Part shown: piece after piece, positions 23,314 to 30,519 of the stretch
How the letters are laid out: every line of letters begins with the position of its first letter
Position numbering within the stretch: the stretch's first letter is position 1
Assembly: GCA_015067725.1 (NCBI GenBank)
Contig: SVLX01000029.1
Coordinates: 1-33,136, forward strand
Length of the DNA: 33,136 nt
Direction of reading: 5' to 3'
Source: Oscillospiraceae bacterium
Lineage (GTDB): Bacteria; Bacillota; Clostridia; Oscillospirales; Oscillospiraceae
The notes under the pieces: generated by a model
What the model was told of the DNA's origin: nothing
Database searches by the model: none
The model's input: only the letters and a program-made list of their open reading frames with translations
Translations under genes and position numbers: made by a program

Positions 23314-23687
23314 TTAGGGGGTTTGGGTGCGGAGGGCGGCGGCGGCTTCTTCGTGGCGGCATCTTTCGTCCAAAAGAAGCGCCAAACCATTGTGGTAACA
23401 GACTTCCCCGGAGTCGATACGGATTGCAGTACGGCATTCCCGCTCGGCTTCGCTCCAGTTTTGCCGTACAGCAGAGTAAACAAATAAAAGTGAGCGGAAG
23501 CATTTTGGGGGTCGAGTTGGATGGCTTCTCGCAAAAGATCCTCCCGCTCCTGAAGACTGCCGCCTCTGCAACTGCCAGGCTGGGCTCGTCTGACGAGCTG
23601 TTCGGCTTCAAACTTCTGTGCGAACATTGTGGCGGCTTTCTCCATGTCTCGGTAGTGAGAGGCCGCACTGTCCAGCCGGCGTTGCAT
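23314..23687 (-). pseudogene. Frameshifted TPR-like protein gene
   Basis: Two frames must be joined to give one sensible protein. The first (from ATG 23685-23687) reads MQRRLDSAASHYRDMEKAA then LREAIQLDPQNASAHFYLFTLLYGKT; the second continues SEAERECRTAIRIDSG, YHNGLALLLDERCRHEEAAAALRTQTP and a stop at 23314. The A-x2-LDP-N-A and YHNGLALLL patterns are typical TPR helices. The switch is near 23455-23470, where one missing base explains the break. About 124 residues would result. It may be a decayed gene or a sequencing error. The ribosome binding site is weak. Confidence 0.6.
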
Positions 23688-23711
23688 ATCAACGGGCTCT
23701 AAATTGGCAAC

Positions 23712-23740
23712 AAAAAAACAGACCCGCCGAAGCGAGCCTG
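23712..23740 (-). terminator. mgtE terminator
   Basis: The minus strand reads CAGGCTCGC-TTCG-GCGGGTCTG with TTTTTTTG following: a 9-bp stem with a TTCG tetraloop. TTCTTTTT on the other side makes it usable in both directions. Confidence 0.85.
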
Positions 23741-23767
23741 TTCTTTTTCCATATTCATCATGCCGAC

Positions 23768-25144
23768 TCAAATATGCAAAAGTCCCTTAGCCACCCCGAA
23801 ATACACCAGCAAACTCAGTGCATCCACGATGGTTGCGATAAAGGGACTGGCCATAACCGCCGGGTCCAGCCCCAGCTTTTTGGCCGCCATGGGCAGGACA
23901 CAGCCCACCACCTTCGCCAGCAGGATGGTGATGGCCATGGTCACGCAGACCACCATCGCCACCAGCACCGATACATCGGTATTGCCCAGCAGCAACCGGT
24001 CAATCAGCAGAATCTTCACAAAGCAAGCCGCCGCCAGCGCCACGCCACAGCAGACCGCCGTGCGGATTTCCTTCCAGACCACTCTCGGCAAATCCCGCAA
24101 TTCCAGCTCGCCCAGAGACAGGGCACGAATCACCGTAACCGAGGACTGAGAGCCGGAGTTGCCGCCGGTACCCATGAGCATGGGGATGAATGCGGTCAGC
24201 GCCACCTGCGCCGCCAGTGCCGTCTCAAATCCGGTGATGATCATGGAGGTAAAGGTGGAAGACACCATCAGCAGCATCAGCCAGGGGATACGCTGTTTGA
24301 ACAAATCCCAGACCGAGGCGCGGGTATAGGTCTTCTCCGAGGGGGACATACCGCCCATGATCTCCATGTCTTCCGTGGCCTCTTCCTGCATAACGTCCAT
24401 GGCGTCGTCAAAGGTGACAATACCCACCAGACGGTTCTCGTTGTCTACCACGGGCATGGCCAGGAAATTGTACTTGGCAAAGCGGCGGGCCACTTCTTCC
24501 TGGTCGGTGTGGGTCCCCACGGCAATCATGTGGGTCTCCATAATGTCTTTGATGGGGGTGTCGTCATCCGGGGCGAGGAGCAAATCCTTGACCGTCACCA
24601 GACCAATCAGTGTCCGGTTTTTGGTCACATAGCAGGTGTAGATGGTTTCTTTGTCCACACCGGTGCGGCGAATCCGCAGAATACTCTCCCCAACGGTCAT
24701 CTCTGGCCGCAAATCCACATATTCCGTAGTCATGATAGAACCGGCGGAGTTCTCGGGATAGCGCAGCAGCTCGTTGATGGTTTTCCGGGTGTCCGGGTCG
24801 GCCTGAGCCAGAATCCGGCGCACCACATTGGCGGGCATTTCCTCAATCAGGTCGACGGCATCGTCCACATAGAGCTCATCCACCACTTCTTTCAGCTCGC
24901 TGTCGGAAAAGCCACGAATCAGCAACTCCTGCGGGTCGGGTTCCATTTCCACGAAAGTCTCTGCCGCCAACTCCTTGGGCAGAAGCCGGAAGAGCAGAGG
25001 AATCCGGTCGGCATCCAACTCGTCGAAGATGCCGGCAATGTCGCTGGGATTCATGGTGACCAGAATATCCCGCAGCGATGGGTACTTCTTTTCCTGCAAA
25101 AGGGTCATAATCATCTTCTGCAGGATGACAATCTGTTTTTCCAT
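23768..25144 (-). CDS. mgtE: Magnesium transporter MgtE
   Basis: This 458-residue protein is a Mg2+ channel of the MgtE family. The cytoplasmic N domain (about 1-130, with acidic DPDTRKTINELLRYPENSAG at its end) is followed by a pair of CBS domains (about 135-255, MTTEYVDLRP and THMIAVGTHTDQEEVARRF) that sense Mg2+ and close the channel, a connecting helix, and five membrane helices (about 275-455). The pore-lining PMLMGTGGNSGSQSS signature is present. The ATG at 25142-25144 follows CAGGAGG. Its leader of about 190 bases contains a small ORF and hairpin, which suggests attenuation rather than a classical M-box riboswitch. Confidence 0.96.
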   Translation of the reverse strand: MEKQIVILQKMIMTLLQEKKYPSLRDILVTMNPSDIAGIFDELDADRIPLLFRLLPKELAAETFVEMEPDPQELLIRGFSDSELKEVVDELYVDDAVDLIEEMPANVVRRILAQADPDTRKTINELLRYPENSAGSIMTTEYVDLRPEMTVGESILRIRRTGVDKETIYTCYVTKNRTLIGLVTVKDLLLAPDDDTPIKDIMETHMIAVGTHTDQEEVARRFAKYNFLAMPVVDNENRLVGIVTFDDAMDVMQEEATEDMEIMGGMSPSEKTYTRASVWDLFKQRIPWLMLLMVSSTFTSMIITGFETALAAQVALTAFIPMLMGTGGNSGSQSSVTVIRALSLGELELRDLPRVVWKEIRTAVCCGVALAAACFVKILLIDRLLLGNTDVSVLVAMVVCVTMAITILLAKVVGCVLPMAAKKLGLDPAVMASPFIATIVDALSLLVYFGVAKGLLHI

Positions 25145-25187
25145 TGGTTTTTCCTCCTGTCAGGTAACAATAACCAGGTCTTGGAGT

Positions 25188-25273
25188 AAAAAACACGCCG
25201 GGTGGGAGTTTATGACAGGTAGAACGCATCACAGACCCATGCATTCCGCCTGGGTATACTTCCGCCCCCCGTG
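25188..25273 (-). promoter_or_regulatory. Attenuator-like hairpin in the mgtE leader
   Basis: CACGGGGGGCGGAAGT (25258-25273, inside the leader ORF) and ACTCCCACCCGGCGTG (25194-25209, just after its stop) pair at 12 of 16 positions, with an inner ACCCA/TGGGT stem in the loop. TTTTTT follows (25188-25193). Ribosomes on the small ORF would cover the 5' arm, so translation and termination could be linked. Confidence 0.5.
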
Positions 25274-25293
25274 CCATTACTGCCGGTGTCCAT
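25210..25293 (-). CDS. Possible 27-residue leader peptide upstream of mgtE
   Basis: The ATG at 25291-25293 is 7 bases behind GGAGG in AAAGGAGGGAACATC. The peptide starts MDTGSNGTGGGS and ends CDAFYLS before TAA at 25210-25212. It is the first ORF on the mgtE transcript, and its 3' half overlaps a terminator-like stem. Gly-rich then aromatic, it has no signal sequence or membrane helix. Leader peptides control Mg2+ transporters in other bacteria (mgtL and similar), but no sequence similarity is claimed. Confidence 0.5.
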   Translation of the reverse strand: MDTGSNGTGGGSIPRRNAWVCDAFYLS

Positions 25294-25342
25294 GATGTTC
25301 CCTCCTTTGTATCACGATTTGAGCCTTCTTTGACCCATACTG

Positions 25343-25371
25343 ATTATATCCAATTTGCGCCGGCTTGTCAA
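25343..25371 (-). promoter_or_regulatory. mgtE promoter
   Basis: A consensus promoter on the minus strand: TTGACA (25366-25371), 17 bases, TATAAT (25343-25348), about 200 bases before mgtE and 50 before the leader ORF. Confidence 0.85.
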
Positions 25372-25482
25372 CGGATGGACGAGCCATTTTTTAGCAATAT
25401 TAAGCTTCGGAGAAGTATAAACCATGTTGTTGCCCAAGTGAGAACCAAGCCTGACTGCGCAGACTCCCCCAAAACCCAAAAA

Positions 25483-25516
25483 ACGTCTCCCGAAAGCACC
25501 ATCTTCCGGGAGACGT
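25483..25516 (-). terminator. mscL terminator
   Basis: ACGTCTCCCG (25483-25492) and CGGGAGACGT (25507-25516) form a perfect 10-bp stem followed on the minus strand by TTTTTTGGG. Confidence 0.88.
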
Positions 25517-25525
25517 CTGATTTTC

Positions 25526-25984
25526 TTACTTATTCTTCAGCAGGTCGCGAATCTCAGTCAGCAGTTTTTCTTCTGCGCTGGGTTCGGGAGGAGCGGGAGG
25601 AGCGGCCTCTTCCTTCTTCTTACCAATGGCCATCAGCTTGTTCAGGCCCTTGACCAGCCAGAAGACCACCAGAGCCAGAATGAAGAAGTTGATGACGGCG
25701 GAGATGAAGTTGCCATAGTTCAGCGTGTTGGCAATGACATTTCCGGCTTCATCCAGCTTGGGCTCGCCAAACCACTGGGGCAGGGTGATGGTCCACTCGG
25801 AGAAGTTGATGCCGCCCAGGAACATGGAGACAATGGGCATGATGATGTCATCGGTCAGGGACTTGGTGATGGTGGAGAAACCACTGCCGATGATCACGCC
25901 CACGGCCATGGACAGGGCGTTGCCCTTGATGGCGAAGGTCTTGAATTCTTCAAACCAGCCGGGCTTCTTGTTTTTCTTGGACAT
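25526..25984 (-). CDS. mscL: Large-conductance mechanosensitive channel
   Basis: MscL opens under membrane tension to release solutes after hypo-osmotic shock. The 152 residues show the amphipathic N-terminal helix (WFEEFKTFAIKGN), the pore helix TM1 (ALSMAVGVIIGSGFSTITKSLTDDIIMP), a periplasmic-type loop with ANTLNYGNF, TM2 (FISAVINFFILALVVFWLV), and a cytoplasmic C-terminal helix (LLTEIRDLLKN) after a Pro/Glu-rich linker. Length is typical. The ATG follows AAAGGAAG. It lies 45 bases behind the ADP-ribosylglycohydrolase-like gene and ends at a strong terminator. Confidence 0.97.
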   Translation of the reverse strand: MSKKNKKPGWFEEFKTFAIKGNALSMAVGVIIGSGFSTITKSLTDDIIMPIVSMFLGGINFSEWTITLPQWFGEPKLDEAGNVIANTLNYGNFISAVINFFILALVVFWLVKGLNKLMAIGKKKEEAAPPAPPEPSAEEKLLTEIRDLLKNK

Positions 25985-26029
25985 AGTTTACTTCCTTTCT
26001 CTTTTTCGTCGCCTACTGTGGAGAAACCA

Positions 26030-27130
26030 TCAATAGACGCATTGTACATATTTGTCGTTCCACCGGTCGTCAAAGAGCCGGTTTCCCTTACACATGGGAC
26101 AGCCCTGGAACAGGTCATCGGCCATTTCTTCCAGTACGTCCCTCAGTTCCAGTGGGTCTAAGTAGAACTCTGGGATACCCTCTGTGCCAACAGCCGTCCC
26201 CATCAACGCTCCGGCGACAGCTCCAACAGCGGCGCTGTCCCCCGAATGGTTGACGGCGGCCACCAGAGTCCCCTCAAAATCGCCGGGGAACTTCAGGCAG
26301 GTATAGCAGGCGGCGGCCAGCACCCGGTGGGCCTCCACGGGATTCAATTCCACCATAGCCTCCTCCGGAGAGATTTCGTCCCCGGCCAGGGTTTCTGCTT
26401 GCGCCAGAAGGGCGGCAATTTCCCGGACTTTGGGATATTCCCGGCCAAATTGCTCCTGCACCGAGGCGATGGTGTCGTGGAGAATGGAGCGGAAGCTCCC
26501 GGCTCTGCGCACCAGCAGGCGGTTGATCAGCTCCGCCAGATAGGCAGCGGGCAGGAAACCCAGCGGGTCGCCGTGGGTCATGGCCGCAGTTTCAGCACCC
26601 AGACGGGCGGCCTCCTGCGCTTTGCCCTCTTGATTCAGAAAAAGACCGGTGGTGAGGGTGCGGGGCAGAGCGGCGGCAGCCTTTGACCGGTTCAGGGGGT
26701 CTTCCATGGTGCCCAGCCGCTCTGTGGCGAAGGCCATCATGGTGGTCTTATCCGGGGTGCGCCGGGCATAAATGTCATCAATGCCGCACAGCCAGGAGGT
26801 GAACTTTCCTGGGGCTCGCTTGCCGCCATAGGTTTGTGTCCGCATCCAGTCACCGTAAGCCAGCTTCAGATAGCCGATGCTGGGCCCCATCATCCCCCGG
26901 AGCGCGCCCCGGGTTTGACCATAGAGCAGACCGCCTGCGGTAAACAGGGCGAGCTGCGTGTTGGCAGAAATCAGGGCATAGCCGTTTTCCGTGTCGTAGC
27001 CCCGGATTCCCTCAGGACCAAAACGCTCATGGATTTCCTCAAGGCTCAGCTCCTGAACGCAGTAGCCCAGCGCATCCCCGGCGGCAGCACCCAAAAGACC
27101 GCCCCGGATCTGATCTTGTGTCCGTACCAT
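26030..27130 (-). CDS. ADP-ribosylglycohydrolase family protein with altered active-site motifs
   Basis: This 366-residue protein has the all-helical fold of the ADP-ribosylglycohydrolase/DraG family: RGGLLGAAAGDALG (9-22), a helix starting NTQLALFTAGGLL, the middle TAAMTHGDPLGFLPAAYLA, and NHSGDSAAVGAVAGALMG (294-311). Family enzymes bind two metal ions through a (T/S)DDT motif and a D-x-D-(S/T) motif. Here these read SANT (55-58) and GDSAAV (297-302), so several ligands are missing, while D298 remains. It may be a pseudoenzyme or bind rather than cut ADP-ribose. It has an odd C-terminal end with CPMC. The ATG lies 35 bases behind mnmG, so co-transcription is likely. Confidence 0.88.
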   Translation of the reverse strand: MVRTQDQIRGGLLGAAAGDALGYCVQELSLEEIHERFGPEGIRGYDTENGYALISANTQLALFTAGGLLYGQTRGALRGMMGPSIGYLKLAYGDWMRTQTYGGKRAPGKFTSWLCGIDDIYARRTPDKTTMMAFATERLGTMEDPLNRSKAAAALPRTLTTGLFLNQEGKAQEAARLGAETAAMTHGDPLGFLPAAYLAELINRLLVRRAGSFRSILHDTIASVQEQFGREYPKVREIAALLAQAETLAGDEISPEEAMVELNPVEAHRVLAAACYTCLKFPGDFEGTLVAAVNHSGDSAAVGAVAGALMGTAVGTEGIPEFYLDPLELRDVLEEMADDLFQGCPMCKGNRLFDDRWNDKYVQCVY

Positions 27131-27165
27131 AACTCTCTCCTCGTTTCCCGGAGAAGCCCGGGGTT

Positions 27166-29028
27166 TTATGCGTTCAAATAGATCAGCAGGACGGCAATGT
27201 CCGCCGGACTCACGCCGGAGATCCGGCTGGCCTGTCCAATGGAGGCGGGACGAATCCGGCTCAGTTTCTGCCGGGCCTCCAGACGGAGACCGCCAATGGT
27301 TTCATAGTCAATATCTGCCGGAAGAAGCCGTGATTCTTCTTTCCGGAATTCTTCGACCTGTTTCTGTTGCCGGGTCAGGTATCCGGCATATTTCACCTGG
27401 ATTTCCACCTGCTCCTGCACTGCCGCAGACAACTCCGGTCGGTCGGGGTCAAAGAGAGCCAGGTCATCATAATGGATCTGGGGACGGCGAAGCAGGTCAG
27501 CCAGCCGGGCAGATCCCTTCACCGGGGCAGAGTCGGCTCGGGTCAGCATTTGGTTCAGCACCTCGGATTCTGCCACACCACTGGACTCCAGCCGCCGTAT
27601 TTCCCGGGCGACCTGCCGGTATTTTTCCTCTACCTGCTCCAGACGGGCCTGACTGACCAGCCCGAATTTTGCGCCAATGGGGGTCAGGCGTTGGTCGGCA
27701 TTGTCCTGCCGGTGGAGCAGACGATACTCAGACCGGCTGGTCATCATGCGGTAGGGTTCTTCTGTGCCCTTGGTCACCAAATCGTCAATGAGTGTGCCGA
27801 TATAGCAGGTATCCCGGGTCAAAATCATGGGGTCTTTCCCCAACAGCTTCAGTGCCGCGTTGACTCCGGCCACCAAGCCCTGTGCCGCCGCCTCCTCATA
27901 GCCGGAGGTGCCGTTAAACTGACCCGCACCATAGAGCCCCGGCAACATCTTGCATTCCAGAGTGGGGAGCAGTGCCAGCGGGTCGATACATTCATATTCA
28001 ATGGCATAGCCGGGGCGCATAAGCTGAGCGTTTTCCAGACCCGGCACAGAGCGCACCATATCCACCTGCACATCATAAGGAAGGCTGGTGGAGAGCCCCT
28101 GAATATACATCTCCTGGGTGTCGGCACCACAGGGCTCCACGAAAATCTGATGCCGCTCCTTATCGGGGAAACGGACCAGCTTCGTCTCGATACTGGGGCA
28201 GTACCGGGGACCAATGCCCTGAATCGTACCATTATAAAGCGGACTGCGATCCAGATTTTCCCGGATAATTCGGTGGGTCTCGGCGGTGGTATAGGTCAGA
28301 TAGCACACTGCCTGATTCTCCGGTAGACGGTGGGAGGAGAAGGAGAAAGGCTCGGGCCTGTCATCACCGGGTTGCAGCTCCATCTTGTCATAGTCCAGGG
28401 TGCGACCATTGACTCTGGGGGGAGTACCGGTCTTGAACCGCCGCAGGGGAAGTCCGAGCGCCCGGAGATTCTCGCTGAGGCCCACTGCCGGATGCATCCC
28501 GTCCGGGCCGGAAGAGGTGATGCAGGGTCCGGTAATGATGGTGCTGTCCAGATATGTGCCGGTGGCCAGAATCACGGCCTTCGCACCATAGTGGATACCG
28601 AGTTGGGTGGTAAGTCCGGAGACACAGCCATTTTCTGTGGTAATGGCGGTGACCATGTCCTGAAAGACTGATAAATTATCCTGATTCTCCAGAACAATCT
28701 TCATGTATTCCTGATATTTTCTTCGGTCAGCCTGAGCCCGGAGAGAGTGGACAGCGGGTCCTTTGCCCCGGTTCAGCATCCGGTACTGAATACAGCAGGC
28801 ATCGGCCGCTTTGCCCATTTCACCGCCCAGCGCATCCAGCTCCCGCACCAGATGACCCTTACCGGTGCCGCCGATGGCGGGGTTACAGGGCATATTACCG
28901 ATGGCATCCAAATTGATGGTAAAGACGGCGGTTTTCAGCCCCAATCGGGCGGCAGCCAGAGCGGCCTCAATTCCGGCATGGCCGGCACCGACAACGCAGA
29001 CGTCATAGTTTGCCTGAGTTTGTGGCAC
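27166..29028 (-). CDS. mnmG: tRNA uridine-5-carboxymethylaminomethyl modification enzyme MnmG
   Basis: MnmG, with MnmE, modifies U34 in tRNAs that read split codon boxes, using FAD and a folate donor. The 620 residues include the FAD-binding [17 protein letters not shown] (14-30), the signatures [22 protein letters not shown]-like (48-71) and [8 protein letters not shown]-type (YFKTGTPPR), the insertion domain, and the C-terminal MnmE-binding helical domain ending [17 protein letters not shown]. The start is a GTG at 29026-29028 with GGGGAG 7 bases upstream. MnmE and RsmG, frequent neighbours, are not here; an ADP-ribosylglycohydrolase homologue follows instead. Confidence 0.97.
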   Translation of the reverse strand: [620 protein letters not shown]

Positions 29029-29068
29029 AGCAGATCTCCCCCTCTTTGAAACGTAAAGCTATACCATG

Positions 29069-29097
29069 ATTATAGCAAAGAGAGGGCATAAATACAA
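29069..29097 (-). promoter_or_regulatory. mnmG promoter
   Basis: TTGTAT (29092-29097) and TATAAT (29069-29074) on the minus strand are 17 bases apart, about 40 bases before the GTG start. Confidence 0.65.
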
Positions 29098-29339
29098 GGG
29101 AATTTTTGAGCAAACTGTAAAATAAACTTGCAACAGAAAAAGGATTCCCGGCAGCAATTCCGCGACAAAATCAGACAGCCGCGCGCCTCTCCTGCGTGAA
29201 TCGGGTTACAGAGACGACGACTATTGACCGATGCGCAGTAAAAGCAACGGCTCTGACAGCGATACGACGGTGGGGTGCAAGTTGCTGCGCCAACCTGTCT
29301 TTGATCCATATGCATCTTGTAAAGAAACCGTGAACAGCC
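29098..29339. other. Intergenic stretch between divergent promoters
   Basis: About 240 bases separate the mnmG and alarmone synthetase promoters. No convincing ORF with a ribosome binding site, no repeat and no recognised RNA was seen. Confidence 0.4.
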
Positions 29340-29368
29340 TTGACGGAGTCCCGGTTTTTCTCTATAAT
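29340..29368 (+). promoter_or_regulatory. Promoter of the alarmone synthetase gene
   Basis: TTGACG (29340-29345) and TATAAT (29363-29368) are 17 bases apart. Confidence 0.8.
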
Positions 29369-29402
29369 GGATACAAAATCCCAGTGAACAGGAGTTGAGC
29401 CC

Positions 29403-30092
29403 ATGGAAAGACTGGATCCTGAAATGAAGACCCTATCCATTACCCCGTTGCCGGAATTTGTTAACACCAATGCCTTAGACGATTTCCGTCAGCACATTCG
29501 CAGTCTGAAGGTGCTGATGAGCCGCTATCGCAGCGCCATGATGGAGGTGGAGACCAAATTCAAGGTGCTTAACGAGGAGTTTTCTCTGGCCAATGACCGC
29601 AACCATATCGAGAGTATCAAGGTTCGCCTGAAGTCTATGGACTCCATTCTGGAAAAACTGCATCGACGGGGTCTGCCCATGACCGTAGAGTCGGTGGAGC
29701 AGAATCTGACGGATGTAGCCGGGGTGCGGGTGATTTGCCCGTTTGTGGATGATATTTATGTTCTGGTGGACTGTCTGTTGCGGCAGACAGATGTGGAGCT
29801 GTTGCAGGTCAAGGATTACATTAAGCATCCCAAGGAGAATGGCTACCGCTCTTTGCATCTCATTATTACTGTTCCCATCTTCCTCCGGGAAGAAACCTGC
29901 CGGATGAAGGTGGAAGTTCAGCTCCGCACCATCGCCATGGACTTCTGGGCCTCTCTGGAGCATCAGCTTCGGTACAAAAAGGACATCCCCCAGGCCATCA
30001 GCGAGAAGCTGTCTGCCGACCTGAAGGAGTGTGCAGACATCAGCGCTATGCTGGATCAGCGGATGCAGGACATTAAAGACCGGATTGAATAA
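29403..30092 (+). CDS. Small alarmone synthetase, (p)ppGpp synthetase of the RelQ/YjbM type
   Basis: This 229-residue protein has only the RelA/SpoT synthetase domain, which transfers pyrophosphate from ATP to GTP/GDP, and lacks hydrolase and regulatory domains. Motifs seen are R-L-K-S-x-D-S-I-L-E-K (75-85), LTDVAGVRVICPFVDDIY (102-119), VKDYIKHPKENGYRSLH (136-152) and VEVQLRTIAMDFWASLEH (170-187). The C-terminal helix (about 195-229) fits the tetramer-forming helix of RelQ. The ATG at 29403 is preceded by CAGGAG. It is monocistronic with its own promoter and terminator. Confidence 0.95.
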   Translation: MERLDPEMKTLSITPLPEFVNTNALDDFRQHIRSLKVLMSRYRSAMMEVETKFKVLNEEFSLANDRNHIESIKVRLKSMDSILEKLHRRGLPMTVESVEQNLTDVAGVRVICPFVDDIYVLVDCLLRQTDVELLQVKDYIKHPKENGYRSLHLIITVPIFLREETCRMKVEVQLRTIAMDFWASLEHQLRYKKDIPQAISEKLSADLKECADISAMLDQRMQDIKDRIE

Positions 30093-30122
30093 AGCCGGTG
30101 ACCATTGAGGCGGAGTCCTCCA

Positions 30123-30156
30123 TCCCCGGCCCAGTTTGCGGGGCTCGGGGGATTTT
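30123..30156 (+). terminator. Terminator of the alarmone synthetase gene
   Basis: TCCCCGGCCC (30123-30132) pairs imperfectly with GGGGCTCGGGGGA (about 30140-30152), followed by TTTTGC. Confidence 0.6.
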
Positions 30157-30240
30157 GCAAGCTGTAGTTAGATTTGACACTTTTGACGACGCCCACAGCA
30201 TAAAAACCCTTGCGACAGACTAAACGCTACTCGCTCCGCG

Positions 30241-30287
30241 CCAGAGTAAATGCAACAACCGGAAACGCCCGGTTGCATTTACTTTGG
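30241..30287. repeat. Strong inverted repeat between the alarmone synthetase and tRNA genes
   Basis: CCAGAGTAAATGCAACAACCGG (two nearly complete arms: 30241-30262 and 30268-30287) folds with a short loop, a two-base bulge and one mismatch. There is no T-tract on either side. The region just beyond (30300-30330) is A/T-rich with repeated GAAAATTTTT and could be an UP element for the tRNA promoter. Confidence 0.6.
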
Positions 30288-30331
30288 CAAGTGACCCGCA
30301 AAAAATTTTTGAAAATTTTTGAAAATAATGC

Positions 30332-30359
30332 TTGACTTTTCTGGGATTTGTGGTATTAT
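30332..30359 (+). promoter_or_regulatory. tRNA-Ala promoter
   Basis: TTGACT (30332-30337) and TATTAT (30354-30359), 16 bases apart, preceded by the A/T-rich stretch. Confidence 0.6.
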
Positions 30360-30399
30360 ATTGGAGCTGGCTGCGAGACAGCAACAGCGAACCGAATAT

Positions 30400-30475
<76 letters not shown>

Positions 30476-30478
30476 CAA

Positions 30479-30512
30479 AACACCGACTTTTACCACAAAA
30501 GTCGGTGTTTTT
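30479..30512 (+). terminator. tRNA-Ala terminator
   Basis: AACACCGACTTTT (30479-30491) and AAAAGTCGGTGTT (30497-30509) form a perfect 13-bp stem followed by TTTC. The group II intron begins 8 bases after it. Confidence 0.88.
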
Positions 30513-30519
30513 CTAACTT

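Noticed and set aside
23618..25189. 523-codon plus-strand ORF
   Set aside because: It lies opposite mgtE, is very rich in His, Gln and Arg, and has no ribosome binding site; a shadow frame caused by GC-rich codon use.
25145..25340. M-box (ykoK) magnesium riboswitch
   Set aside because: The conserved core GTTAGGTGAGGCTCC and the CTACTGCCC segment were not found by eye; a covariance search is needed to be final.
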